Source: Flavihumibacter stibioxidans
GTDB lineage: Bacteria; Bacteroidota; Bacteroidia; Chitinophagales; Chitinophagaceae
Length of the DNA: 64,000 bases
Assembly: GCF_014332695.1 (NCBI RefSeq)
Contig: NZ_MBUA01000029.1
Span: forward strand, 1 to 64,000
Reading direction: 5' to 3'
This document shows, one piece after another, positions 42,564 through 51,835 of the stretch (its first letter is position 1; each line of letters begins with the position of its first letter). Made by a program: the position numbers and the translations under genes. The notes below the pieces were generated by a model. It was not told the DNA's origin. It did no database searches and saw only the letters and a list, made by a program, of their open reading frames with translations.

Positions 42564-44084
42564 CTCCAGTTCCTTCGAATTGCTTACAAACGCGATCTGT
42601 TTGCTGTCGGGACTCCAGCTGGGGGTATTGATGGTTCCCTGTCCGCCATAGAGGTAAGCGATTACCCGCGGAGCGCCACCGCCAACGGGCATCAGTCGCA
42701 GCATTACCCGTTTGTAAAAAGGATGATCACCCGGATCCACTGTATTCGGAAAAGACAGGAACACGATCCATTTATTATCAGGGGAAGGATGCGCAAACCA
42801 GTTGTTGTATTCATCAAAAGTGAGCTGCTCCCTGCCGCTTCCATCGGGTTTCATGCGCCAGATCTGCATGGTGCCGCTTTCTGTGCTGTTGTAATAAATC
42901 CACTTCCCGTCAGGTGAATATTCAGGTCCGTCTGCCAGTCCCTTTTCCAGGAAAGTCAGCTGGGTTTCCTTTCCACCGGCAATGGATATACGATAAATAT
43001 TATAAGCCTTCTGGCGGCTCAATCGCTGCGCCGTGTACACGAGTTCTTTCCCATTGGGACTCCACCCATGCAGGTAGGAAGGTGTACTATCCGTTACCAG
43101 CTTCGGTTCGCCGCCGGTGACAGGCAGGTAATAAATGGTGCTGCCACCACCCGGCAGGCCATCGCGGTGCGAAGAGATTGCCAGCCATTTTCCATCCATC
43201 GAAATCACATGGTCGTTGTTATTGCGGTTAGCCACACCCGTATTGAGTTGAACCGGTTGCCCGCCTGCTAACGGTATCGTATAAATGCCGCCATCCTGGT
43301 TGAACAGCAGTTTATTGTCTTTGGTCCAGTTGGGCGCTTCGAAGCGGCCCTTATCCTCGTGCACGATGCGTCTTTTGCCGTCGAAAACATTCATGATCTC
43401 CAGGCGGCTGCCCAATACACCATCACGATAACCATTATACGAATCTGTTACTGTTTTCTCGATGCGTACATTCCAGGCCGTGGCCTGCTCTTTCACATCG
43501 GCGTTGTGACTGCTGAGGAAGATCCCGGCCAGCACTTCATCGGGCATATCGATGGCATCGGTTCTGCCCACTTCCTGCAGGGGTTCACCGGGATGTGCGA
43601 CCCGCATAATAAAAACACCACCCAGTCTTTCCAGTTGAATGATCCGGGTGCCGGATTTTCTTGTAAACAATTCGTCCTGCGGATCGCGCATATGAGCGCC
43701 CTTCATACGGCGCCATTGCAGCGCCACCATTCCATCGCCATGAACCGTAGCGGTCATATGGGCCGCATCGTCTGTGGTCGCAGCCCGAACCATCCAGCCG
43801 GTCTTGCGGTGGGGATCCACACCGGAACCTTCGAAGGCAAAATTGCCTGTCAGGATAAAATCGCCCTTGATCTTCTTATACGCATAATGAAATTCATCGC
43901 GGCCGAACCAGATATTGTAACCACCTGCTTCCAGGTGATAAGATTGGTCCCCCGCATGGTAAGTGGCATCGCCCTTTATTTTCGGTTGTCCGATATCGGT
44001 ATGGTGTTCGAAAATACCCACGGGAGCCTGGGCGGACGTAAATAATTGAGCAGCAAGAAATGCAGCAAGCAGTAAAAATCGCAT
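42561..44084 (-). CDS. Secreted TolB-type beta-propeller protein with N-terminal lectin-like domain
   Basis: A 507-aa protein with a signal peptide (about 1-19, FTSAQ). Residues about 25-205 look like a concanavalin/DUF1349-type jelly roll (GDFILTGNFAFEGSG, RKTGWMVRAATTDDAAHMTA). Residues about 215-505 hold PD40/WD40-like TolB propeller repeats (YSPDGKWIYYNSTESGTMQI, PSPDNKWIVFLSF, PSWSPDSKQIAFVSNS). Such proteins sit in the periplasm and bind peptides or sugars; no catalytic residues are evident. It lies downstream of, and in line with, the propeller/LuxR regulator, but the 74-base gap leaves cotranscription uncertain. Confidence 0.75.
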   Translation of the reverse strand: MRFLLLAAFLAAQLFTSAQAPVGIFEHHTDIGQPKIKGDATYHAGDQSYHLEAGGYNIWFGRDEFHYAYKKIKGDFILTGNFAFEGSGVDPHRKTGWMVRAATTDDAAHMTATVHGDGMVALQWRRMKGAHMRDPQDELFTRKSGTRIIQLERLGGVFIMRVAHPGEPLQEVGRTDAIDMPDEVLAGIFLSSHNADVKEQATAWNVRIEKTVTDSYNGYRDGVLGSRLEIMNVFDGKRRIVHEDKGRFEAPNWTKDNKLLFNQDGGIYTIPLAGGQPVQLNTGVANRNNNDHVISMDGKWLAISSHRDGLPGGGSTIYYLPVTGGEPKLVTDSTPSYLHGWSPNGKELVYTAQRLSRQKAYNIYRISIAGGKETQLTFLEKGLADGPEYSPDGKWIYYNSTESGTMQIWRMKPDGSGREQLTFDEYNNWFAHPSPDNKWIVFLSFPNTVDPGDHPFYKRVMLRLMPVGGGAPRVIAYLYGGQGTINTPSWSPDSKQIAFVSNSKELE

Positions 44085-44158
44085 GGCCTTAACTTTTGGT
44101 GTGTTAAGTTACGGTTTTTAATAAGGTTTGACGAAAGACCCAGCCCGCCACCGCATCC

Positions 44159-47029
44159 TCATTCCACCTGGGAAATCTCATTCAGAAAATCGGTGATGGA
44201 TTTTTCGGTAGGAAGCTGCAATTTCTTGCGCAGGCGGTACCGGCCGATTTCCACTCCCCGCAGGGAAATATTCAACAGTTGCGCAATCTCCTTGGAAGAC
44301 ATGTTCAACTGCAGGTAGGCGCAAAGCTTCAGATCGTTGCTGGTGAGAACCGGGTATCGCTCCCTGATTTTTTTCAGAAAATCATTGTTGATCTCGTCAA
44401 ATCGTGCGGCAAACCGATCCCAGCTTTCATGGTTCTTCTCCATATCGCTGACCATCTGCAAGGCTTTCTTCAGACCCATGTTGCCATCACTGCTCTTATA
44501 CAGTTTCTGCAACTCTTCCTTCACTTTGGCCAGCGCATCGGTGCGCTCCACCAGGTGAAGGGAGGTGTCAGCCAGTTCCTTGTTCTTGTATCTCACTTCA
44601 GCCGCCAGCTTTTCGTTGTGTAACTGGATGATCGCTTTTTCACTCTGTTCTATTTCCAGCTGATGCAATATTTCCAGTTGTCGCTGTTTTTCTTCATACT
44701 TTAATCTTTGCTGCAACAATTTATGCCGCTGCCAGCGCACCAGCAGGTATATTCCGCATCCAAGCAGTGCGAGGTATAACAGGTAAGCATATACGCTTAG
44801 ATACCAGGGGGGCAATACAGTGAACGAATAACTTACAGGAGTCGATTCCTGTCCCAGGTTATTCCGGGCTTTCACCCTGAACGTATACTGGCCATGGGTC
44901 AGGTTGGTATAGTCTTTTTCCGTTTTTGTGGACCAGTTGCTCCAGTTATTGTCAAAGCCTACTAACTGGTAGCTGTACTCGATAATTCCTGCCAACCCGT
45001 ATGCGGGCGAACTGAATTCAAAATGAAAGGCATTGAAAGAACTGGGCAGGCTTGACGCAACCGGCTGCCCATAGCCGCCGTAAACTATACTGTCTTTCCC
45101 GCCCATTGCGCGTATTCCGCCGAGACTAACGGTAAGGGATAACCGGTTTTTCCGATATTTCCCGGGATTCATGTGTATGAGTCCCTTTTCGGAAGCAATG
45201 AATACATTGTTCGCGTTGTACGGATATACCTGTTCAAATCCCGATAATATATGCCCGGTCAGTTCCGGAAAATAGGTGATGCCCGGTTTTGCGCTATCAC
45301 CCCGGTTCCACTCCACGATACCCAGTTTCTTGCCACTCACAAACCAGATATTACCCGCCCCGTCTTCCTGCAGGTACCGAAGCTCAATATTTCCGAGGGC
45401 AGGCTGCAGGAAGGAAGAAGGCACAAATCGCCCACTGGCCGCATCAAATTCATAGGCTCCTTTTTCGGTGGCGAATATGACCCGGTTGCGCACCTTGAAA
45501 ACATGGTTACCCAGGGATGATGGCAACCCGTCCTTTTCCGTGTACAGGCGGGCTTCATAAGATTGTCCGTCTGCACCCAGAATAATCTGGTAAATACCCC
45601 GGTAAGGGTGTGAAGCCCAGATCCGGTTCTCGTGATCAATGGTCAGAAAACGAAGCGATTCATACAATCCCTTCAGGTTGCCCGCATTGGAAAACTGCCC
45701 GTTCTGGTAACGCAATTTCTTCAGGCCGGTATAATTCCCTACCAGGATCTCCTCTGCAGGCTGCACCGGAGAAAGGGGTACAAATAACCAGGCGGGCTCG
45801 GGTGCCAGTTGCACCGCTTTATCGGCGTCCAGCAGGTAGGTGCCGTAATTGTGTGCCATCAACAATTGCTGGTTCACTTCATCAATGCGCCAGACCTGTC
45901 CCCCACTGTTGCGGATCAACGAAAATTCGCCGCGGGAAAAACTCAGGTCCGGCAACCCGGGATCCAATGGCACCTGGTACACGCCATCGGGACTTGCCAG
46001 GTAGAGACGGTTGCCAAAAATGCGGGCACCAAAGCCGGCCAGTTCATTTTCGGTATTGGGATGGATGTATTTGATGGCCGAATTGTAGGCGATAAAACTG
46101 ATTCCGCTGACGAGTCCGGCCCAGAGGTTCCGGTCACGATCCAGGAAAACCGTGATACTATTGTTGTTCTGCAATCCCTCCTTGCGGCTGATTTGCTGTA
46201 TCACCTGACCCTTTGCGTTGAGGACCACACAACCATGCGAACTGGTTGCCACCACAAACTCCTCTTCGTTCAGGGCCGTGGCCGCGATCAGGTCGGAGGC
46301 AAAAAATCCGGGCGGGATGGCGGCATACGCTTGCAGGCTGTCGCCCGACAGTAAAAAAGCCCCATCGCGTAAGGTGAGCAGCAAAATGCTGTCGCGGCCC
46401 GTCTGAACCAGGCCATTGAGCGTTTTTCCTATTAAAATCTCCGACCGCTTCAGGGGCTGCCATTGCTGCTGCCGCCATTCCATCAGTCCATTCTGTGCGT
46501 CCTGGGCCAGCAGGCGATTGCCCGTTTTTTTCAGGCTGACCCATTCCGAACGGGGCGGATACACCTGCATCTGGCCGTTGTTCCATTCCATGATCCGGTC
46601 AAATGCCCGGAAGAAAACAGCCGGTCCCAGGATTTCTATGTCCCAGATATCCGCAAACACCCGCTGGTTGGCGGGTAAATAAGACAGCAGGGAATGGTAG
46701 CGCAGGTTGCCGGTGGCATCCGGCTCAAAATAGCCGATTTCCCCCTGTCCGCCGGCATAGATCCGTCCCCGGTCATCCAGGTTAATTGATCTCAGGATGG
46801 TTTTATTCGGCAGCGGAAAGACTTTCCAGTAATTACCGTCAAAACTCAGCAAGCCTTCATTATTGGCAAAAAACATTCGGCCGGTACTATCCTGCCGGAT
46901 ATCCCAGGTTTGGTTCCCGCCCAATAATTGCTCCTGGGTATAGTTGATAATCCGGGGCAGGCCGATGGTGTTTTGCGTCCATCCGGTATGAACCCAGGCA
47001 AGCAATATGGCCAGCACTCCCCATTTCAT
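44159..47029 (-). CDS. Membrane-spanning propeller/triple-tyrosine regulator with LuxR-type helix-turn-helix
   Basis: A 956-aa one-component regulator. It has a signal or anchor (about 1-18) and a periplasmic two-component-regulator-type propeller (about 40-650, repeats such as DRNLWAGLVSGISF and DGAGNIWFVSGK). A Y_Y_Y domain follows (about 670-735, FSSPAYGLAGIIEYSYQLVG), then one membrane helix (about 740-765), a long coiled coil (about 767-890), and a LuxR-type helix-turn-helix (about 892-956, SSKEIAQLLNISLRGVEIGR). No histidine kinase or receiver is present, unlike the hybrid two-component systems that share this sensor. It is divergent from susC, so it probably senses a glucan fragment and controls the locus directly from the membrane. 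Confidence 0.85.
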   Translation of the reverse strand: MKWGVLAILLAWVHTGWTQNTIGLPRIINYTQEQLLGGNQTWDIRQDSTGRMFFANNEGLLSFDGNYWKVFPLPNKTILRSINLDDRGRIYAGGQGEIGYFEPDATGNLRYHSLLSYLPANQRVFADIWDIEILGPAVFFRAFDRIMEWNNGQMQVYPPRSEWVSLKKTGNRLLAQDAQNGLMEWRQQQWQPLKRSEILIGKTLNGLVQTGRDSILLLTLRDGAFLLSGDSLQAYAAIPPGFFASDLIAATALNEEEFVVATSSHGCVVLNAKGQVIQQISRKEGLQNNNSITVFLDRDRNLWAGLVSGISFIAYNSAIKYIHPNTENELAGFGARIFGNRLYLASPDGVYQVPLDPGLPDLSFSRGEFSLIRNSGGQVWRIDEVNQQLLMAHNYGTYLLDADKAVQLAPEPAWLFVPLSPVQPAEEILVGNYTGLKKLRYQNGQFSNAGNLKGLYESLRFLTIDHENRIWASHPYRGIYQIILGADGQSYEARLYTEKDGLPSSLGNHVFKVRNRVIFATEKGAYEFDAASGRFVPSSFLQPALGNIELRYLQEDGAGNIWFVSGKKLGIVEWNRGDSAKPGITYFPELTGHILSGFEQVYPYNANNVFIASEKGLIHMNPGKYRKNRLSLTVSLGGIRAMGGKDSIVYGGYGQPVASSLPSSFNAFHFEFSSPAYGLAGIIEYSYQLVGFDNNWSNWSTKTEKDYTNLTHGQYTFRVKARNNLGQESTPVSYSFTVLPPWYLSVYAYLLYLALLGCGIYLLVRWQRHKLLQQRLKYEEKQRQLEILHQLEIEQSEKAIIQLHNEKLAAEVRYKNKELADTSLHLVERTDALAKVKEELQKLYKSSDGNMGLKKALQMVSDMEKNHESWDRFAARFDEINNDFLKKIRERYPVLTSNDLKLCAYLQLNMSSKEIAQLLNISLRGVEIGRYRLRKKLQLPTEKSITDFLNEISQVE

Positions 47030-47053
47030 GGGATAAACTTAATAAAATCTGCC

Positions 47054-47082
47054 TGATGTAGTAATGATGTAGTTGATGTTTA
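47054..47082. promoter_or_regulatory. Direct repeats in the regulator-susC intergenic region
   Basis: TGATGTAGT occurs at 47054-47062 and 47065-47073, and TGATGT again at 47074-47079. A related AGATGTAG lies near 47109. Tandem sites in the divergent region suit binding by a dimeric LuxR-type regulator. This is a candidate only. Confidence 0.3.
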
Positions 47083-47173
47083 TTGAAAATCAACCATTTA
47101 ATTAAACAAGATGTAGCCGTGTTGTAGGCAGTTTCTTTTAACTGCACGAACCTGTTTTTAGTTTTATGCCTTG

Positions 47174-47188
47174 CCGGGTACCACCCGG
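47174..47188. promoter_or_regulatory. Hairpin in the susC leader
   Basis: CCGGGT, ACC, ACCCGG: a perfect 6-bp stem with a 3-base loop, 27 bases before the susC ATG at 47216. It may influence translation or mark the start of the leader. Confidence 0.3.
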
Positions 47189-47215
47189 AGAATTCATTTA
47201 ATCAAACGCTTGTTT

Positions 47216-50200
47216 ATGAAAAAAACGACGCTACGGCTTACCATGTTGTATGTCCTGCTGTTCGCCTCCCTTCTGGCCATGAGCCAGGGCAGACAGGTCA
47301 GTGGGCGAATTACTGACGAAAAGGGGAACCCGGTTCCCAATGCTTCCATCCTGGTTAAAGGCACTACGCTGGGCACTTCCACCGGCGAGGATGGAAACTT
47401 CCAGTTAAACGTTCCGGCTTCCGCCACCATCCTGCAAATCTCATCCCTCAATTTCGAGCCGAAGGAAGTAGCCATTACCGGTACAGTGCTAAACATAACC
47501 CTGCAGGCTTCGGGTCGCGAAATGGATGAAGTGGTGGTGGTAGGATATGGCACGCAGAAAGTGACCAAAATATCCGGTGCGGTGTCCACCATCAAAGAAA
47601 AGGACATCGAAAAATTGCGGCCCGTGCGGGCAGAAGACGCCATCCAGGGGCGGGCAGCCGGGGTTACAGTGATCTCCCCGGGATCGCCTGGCGCCAAACC
47701 CACGGTGCTGGTGCGGGGTATTCCCTCCTATACGGGAACAGATCCCATTGTGGTAGTGGATGGCGCCATCCAGACCCTCGACGACCTGAACTCCATCAAC
47801 TCGGCCGATATTGAATCAGTCAATATCCTGAAAGATGCTGCCACCACCTCCATATATGGGGTTAAGGGCGGCAACGGGGTAATACTGGTGACCACCAAAT
47901 CGGGCAAACGCAACCAGAAAACGGAAATTTCCTACGGCGGCAACTACGGCATCCAGGAAGTATTCAGCAAAATCGGGGTATTGAATGCCACCGAATACGC
48001 GGCCATCATCAATGAGGGGTCGGTAGCTTCCGGGGGAGACCTGGTCTTTCCGGACCTGTCGGTGCTGGGTAAGGGTACCGACTGGCAGGACCAGATTTTT
48101 AAAAATGCCCCCCTGCAATCGCATTCCCTTACGGCAAGGGGCGGTTCCGAGAAAATGACCTATTTCCTCTCGGGCTCCTTCCTGAACCAGGATGGTATCG
48201 TGGGCGGCGGCGATAAATCCTTTTTCCGCCGTATTACCGGCACCTCCAACCTCCAATACAATATCACCAATAAATTGCGCTTCACTGCCAACACCAGCTT
48301 CGTGAACCTGCGGGGTTCCGGCATCGCGGAAAACGCCATCAACGGGGTAATTTCCAATGCACTCAACTTCGATCCCACGGTTCCGGTGTACAATAACCAG
48401 CCGAATACCTATGGACTGTATTCCACCAGTCCATATATCCTGTCGGAGATCATCAACCCCCTGACCCAACTGGCAGATACCTACAATAATTCCAATACCA
48501 ACAAGCTCTACGGTAAACTGGAATTGCAGTACACCCTGCTGAAAAACCTGACCTTTACTTCCCGTTACGGATACACTTTAACAAATGTAACCGGCAAGAG
48601 TTTTACACCGCTTGCCTACTACGGTGCGGGCCATATCAATTCCACCCTTAACGCCGATGGTTCCACGAAGCCGGGCGCACACAATGTGGTGAATGAAAAC
48701 AAAACCACTTATTACAATTATACCTGGGAAAATTTCGCCAACTACCGGTTTGACCTGGACGATGTTCACCAGTTCGACCTGGTGGCGGGTATGTCGGTTG
48801 CCAAAACCACCGGCAATGCCATCCTCGGTTCCCGCCAGGATGTGCCATTCAATTCCTGGGAGTTTGCGGATATTTCTTCTGCCACCGGAACCGCTCCGGC
48901 ATCCGGACTGGATGTTGGTTCCTTTCAGTATGAGCGAATAAACCTTTCCTATTTCGGTCGCATGAACTACGATTACGACAATCGTTACCTGGCCAGCTTC
49001 ACCTTCCGCCGCGATGGTTCCTATGCCTTCGGTCCCGATAACAAATTCGCGAATTTCTATGCCGGTTCCCTGGGCTGGATAGTGAGCAACGAGGCCTTCT
49101 TTAACTCCAACCTCATCAGTAACCTGAAGATTCGCGGTAGTTATGGCGCTACGGGCAATGAGAACGTGAGTCCGCAATTCCAGCGTATTTCCAACAGCAT
49201 TTATAGTTATGGCCTGGGACAAAATGCGGGTTATACCTTTGGCAACAACCCAACTTCCATCGGCGCAACTATCTCTTCCTTCCGCAACGATGCGCTGGGA
49301 TGGGAAAAACAGGTTCAGCAGAACTACGGCTTTGATATCGCCATCTGGAAGAACAAACTTTCGCTGAGTGCCGATTACTACCAGAAAAATATCAGCGGTC
49401 TGCTTTTTACACCCACCCTCTCCCTTTACCTCGGAACGGCTGCCTTGCCAACCGCCAATATCGGAACCACCCGTACGAGTGGGGTGGACCTGACACTTAG
49501 TTACGGTGAAACCCTCGGAAAGCAGTTCCGCCTGAATACCTATGTGAATTTCACCACTGCAAAAAACGAAGTAACCGAAACCAATAACGGCCTGATCCAG
49601 GGAGGATTTTATGGCATACCGGGACAAAGCATCACCCGCTTTGAGAAAGGATTTACACCCGGTTATTTCTATGGATACCAGACCAACGGACTGTTCCAGA
49701 ACCAGGATGAGATTGACGCGAGTTCCGCACAACCCGGAGCGCAACCCGGTGATATTCGCTTTGCAGACCTCAACAAAGATGGCAGGGTGGATGCCAATGA
49801 CCGTACACAAATCGGCGATCCCTTCCCAGAGTTCACCATGGGCTGGGGACTGAACCTGGAGTTCAGGGGCTTTGATTTTGCCACTTTCGTATATGCTTCG
49901 GTAGGCAATGATATCTACCGCGCATATGAAAGAAACCTGGCCATGACCAATAAATACCGCGGTGTGCTGGGTCGCTGGACCGGCGAAGGTTCCACTAATG
50001 ATGCCCGTTATCCGCGCTATGCTTTTGTAGATGGCAACAACAATACCCGCGCCTCAGACCGGTATGTGGAGGATGGCTCCTTCATCAAAATCAAGGACCT
50101 GCAACTGGGCTATACCATACCTGCGGATTTCCTGAAGAAGGCCAAAATCAACCGCCTGCGCATCTATGCCCAGGTGAAGAATGCCTTCACTTTCACCCGG

Positions 50201-50311
50201 TATTCGGGATATGATCCGGAGATCTCGGGCGGCATTTTCGATAGTGGTATAGACCGCGGTATCTATCCACAGGCAAGAACCTGGTCAGCCGGACTTGACC
50301 TGAAATTCTAA
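47216..50311 (+). CDS. SusC-like TonB-dependent outer-membrane glycan importer
   Basis: A 1031-aa protein. ATG at 47216 is chosen because a signal peptide begins there (MKKTTLRLTMLYVLLFASLL, cut after MSQ); a TTG at 47171 would add 15 residues encoded by the leader hairpin. Domains: carboxypeptidase-like beta-sandwich (about 24-95, GRQVSGRITDEKGNPVPNAS), the SusC-type VVVVGYGTQK element, plug domain (about 105-225), then the 22-strand barrel. With the SusD partner nine bases downstream it forms the pedal-bin importer that takes oligosaccharides into the periplasm using TonB energy. The GH16 gene in the operon points to a beta-glucan. Confidence 0.95.
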   Translation: MKKTTLRLTMLYVLLFASLLAMSQGRQVSGRITDEKGNPVPNASILVKGTTLGTSTGEDGNFQLNVPASATILQISSLNFEPKEVAITGTVLNITLQASGREMDEVVVVGYGTQKVTKISGAVSTIKEKDIEKLRPVRAEDAIQGRAAGVTVISPGSPGAKPTVLVRGIPSYTGTDPIVVVDGAIQTLDDLNSINSADIESVNILKDAATTSIYGVKGGNGVILVTTKSGKRNQKTEISYGGNYGIQEVFSKIGVLNATEYAAIINEGSVASGGDLVFPDLSVLGKGTDWQDQIFKNAPLQSHSLTARGGSEKMTYFLSGSFLNQDGIVGGGDKSFFRRITGTSNLQYNITNKLRFTANTSFVNLRGSGIAENAINGVISNALNFDPTVPVYNNQPNTYGLYSTSPYILSEIINPLTQLADTYNNSNTNKLYGKLELQYTLLKNLTFTSRYGYTLTNVTGKSFTPLAYYGAGHINSTLNADGSTKPGAHNVVNENKTTYYNYTWENFANYRFDLDDVHQFDLVAGMSVAKTTGNAILGSRQDVPFNSWEFADISSATGTAPASGLDVGSFQYERINLSYFGRMNYDYDNRYLASFTFRRDGSYAFGPDNKFANFYAGSLGWIVSNEAFFNSNLISNLKIRGSYGATGNENVSPQFQRISNSIYSYGLGQNAGYTFGNNPTSIGATISSFRNDALGWEKQVQQNYGFDIAIWKNKLSLSADYYQKNISGLLFTPTLSLYLGTAALPTANIGTTRTSGVDLTLSYGETLGKQFRLNTYVNFTTAKNEVTETNNGLIQGGFYGIPGQSITRFEKGFTPGYFYGYQTNGLFQNQDEIDASSAQPGAQPGDIRFADLNKDGRVDANDRTQIGDPFPEFTMGWGLNLEFRGFDFATFVYASVGNDIYRAYERNLAMTNKYRGVLGRWTGEGSTNDARYPRYAFVDGNNNTRASDRYVEDGSFIKIKDLQLGYTIPADFLKKAKINRLRIYAQVKNAFTFTRYSGYDPEISGGIFDSGIDRGIYPQARTWSAGLDLKF

Positions 50312-50320
50312 CGATAAAAT

Positions 50321-51811
50321 ATGAAAATGATGAAACATCGTATATATATCATAGTGGGTATGGCATTATCACTCAGCCTGCCTTCCTGTTCCAAATTTGT
50401 TGATTACAGTCCAAGGGAAGATTACCAGATTACTGCGGACGATTATTTCAAGAATGCCGAGGATTACCAGAAAATGCTGGTGGGTGTGTATTCGCCCCTG
50501 CAGTGGCTCTATGCCTCGCCCATGATTGGCGATATTGCCTCAGACAACTCGGTTTCCGGGGGAGAAAATGCCACCGATGTGCTGGGATTGCAGCAGATTG
50601 ACGACTATCGTACTATTCCCATCAACAGTTATCTCACTGAAATCTGGAAAGTATGTTATGAAGGCATCAATCGCGCCAACTACCTCGAAGAGAATAAAAG
50701 CAAGCTGGATTTTAGCGCAAAAGACCAGGTATACGGACAGGCATATTTCCTGCGCGCCTATTACTATTTCGAACTGGTGCGCTATTTCGGTGACGTGCCT
50801 TTATTTACAGAAAAGCGTTTAGGCGTAGGTGATAGTAAAACCCTGGGGCGTACTCCTAAAGCGGATGTGTATGCGCAGATAGAACTGGACCTCACCAACG
50901 CCATTGCGGTTCTCCCCAATACACAGGCGGAGCAGGGGCGGATCACCAAATATGCGGCACAGGCCCTGCTGGGAAAAGTGCTGTTGTACCAGGGAAAATT
51001 TGAGGAAGCCGCCACCATGCTGGAAAATGTAGTCAATGGTCCCTTTCAGCTGGTGGAGGACTTTGAATCCATCTTTTTGTCCAGCGGCGAAAACGGTGTT
51101 GAGTCTGTATTTGAAATCCAGTACACCAATAACAATCCCTTTTATGACTGGAGCAATCCGGGTCGCGGACAGGGAAATTTCGCCGTACAACACTGTGGCA
51201 TCAGGAACCTGACAGGTGGCAGTCCATACTCACAGGGATGGAGTGTTAACCTGCCGACAGAAGACCTGGCCAATGCATTTGAAGCGGGCGACAGCCGAAA
51301 AGCCGCCACCATCCTGGATATTGAGGCATATAAGAATGCGAATCCGCAGTTTAACATCACCTACCTGGTAGCACCCTATAAGAACACGGGATTGTACAAC
51401 CACAAGTACCATCCCCGCAAAGGCGAAACATCCGGACAAATTGAATTGAACTACCTGAATAATTTCCGCACCATCCGATTTGCCGATGTGCTGCTGATGG
51501 CGGCGGAGGCCAATAACCGCAAAGCCAGTCCGAATACCGCCAAAGCACAGGAATACCTGAATCGCGTGCGCAGGCGGGCATTCGGCGACCTGGCGCATGA
51601 CATCAATGCCACCGGTACTGCCCTGACGGAAGCCATCTGGAAAGAGCGTCGGCTGGAACTGGCCATGGAAGGCGACCGCTTTTTTGACCTGGTACGCACC
51701 GGACGTGCGGCACAGGAAATAGAAGGGTTTGTAGCAGGTAAAAATGATTTGTTCCCGATTCCGCAGGAGGAAGTGGACATCTCTGAGTTGGAACAAAACC
51801 CGGGGTATTAA
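50321..51811 (+). CDS. SusD-like glycan-binding lipoprotein
   Basis: A 496-aa lipoprotein (lipobox LPSC, C23). Typical SusD/RagB features are the N-terminal DYSPREDYQITADDYFKNAE, the helical TPR-like scaffold (QAYFLRAYYYFELVRYFGDV) and the C-terminal WKERRLELAMEGDRFFDLVR followed by LFPIPQEEVD. It caps the SusC barrel and binds the incoming glycan. It lies nine bases after susC and 24 before the next gene, in the same operon. Confidence 0.95.
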   Translation: MKMMKHRIYIIVGMALSLSLPSCSKFVDYSPREDYQITADDYFKNAEDYQKMLVGVYSPLQWLYASPMIGDIASDNSVSGGENATDVLGLQQIDDYRTIPINSYLTEIWKVCYEGINRANYLEENKSKLDFSAKDQVYGQAYFLRAYYYFELVRYFGDVPLFTEKRLGVGDSKTLGRTPKADVYAQIELDLTNAIAVLPNTQAEQGRITKYAAQALLGKVLLYQGKFEEAATMLENVVNGPFQLVEDFESIFLSSGENGVESVFEIQYTNNNPFYDWSNPGRGQGNFAVQHCGIRNLTGGSPYSQGWSVNLPTEDLANAFEAGDSRKAATILDIEAYKNANPQFNITYLVAPYKNTGLYNHKYHPRKGETSGQIELNYLNNFRTIRFADVLLMAAEANNRKASPNTAKAQEYLNRVRRRAFGDLAHDINATGTALTEAIWKERRLELAMEGDRFFDLVRTGRAAQEIEGFVAGKNDLFPIPQEEVDISELEQNPGY

Positions 51812-51835
51812 TCTTCCATTCAAAACCATTGAAAC

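Noticed and set aside
47171-47215. A TTG start 15 codons upstream for susC
   Set aside because: The added residues would precede a good signal peptide starting at 47216 and be encoded by a leader hairpin.
48578-49810. A 410-codon open frame on the minus strand inside susC
   Set aside because: It is the antisense of a strongly supported SusC barrel; composition is typical of a shadow frame and it has no family motif.
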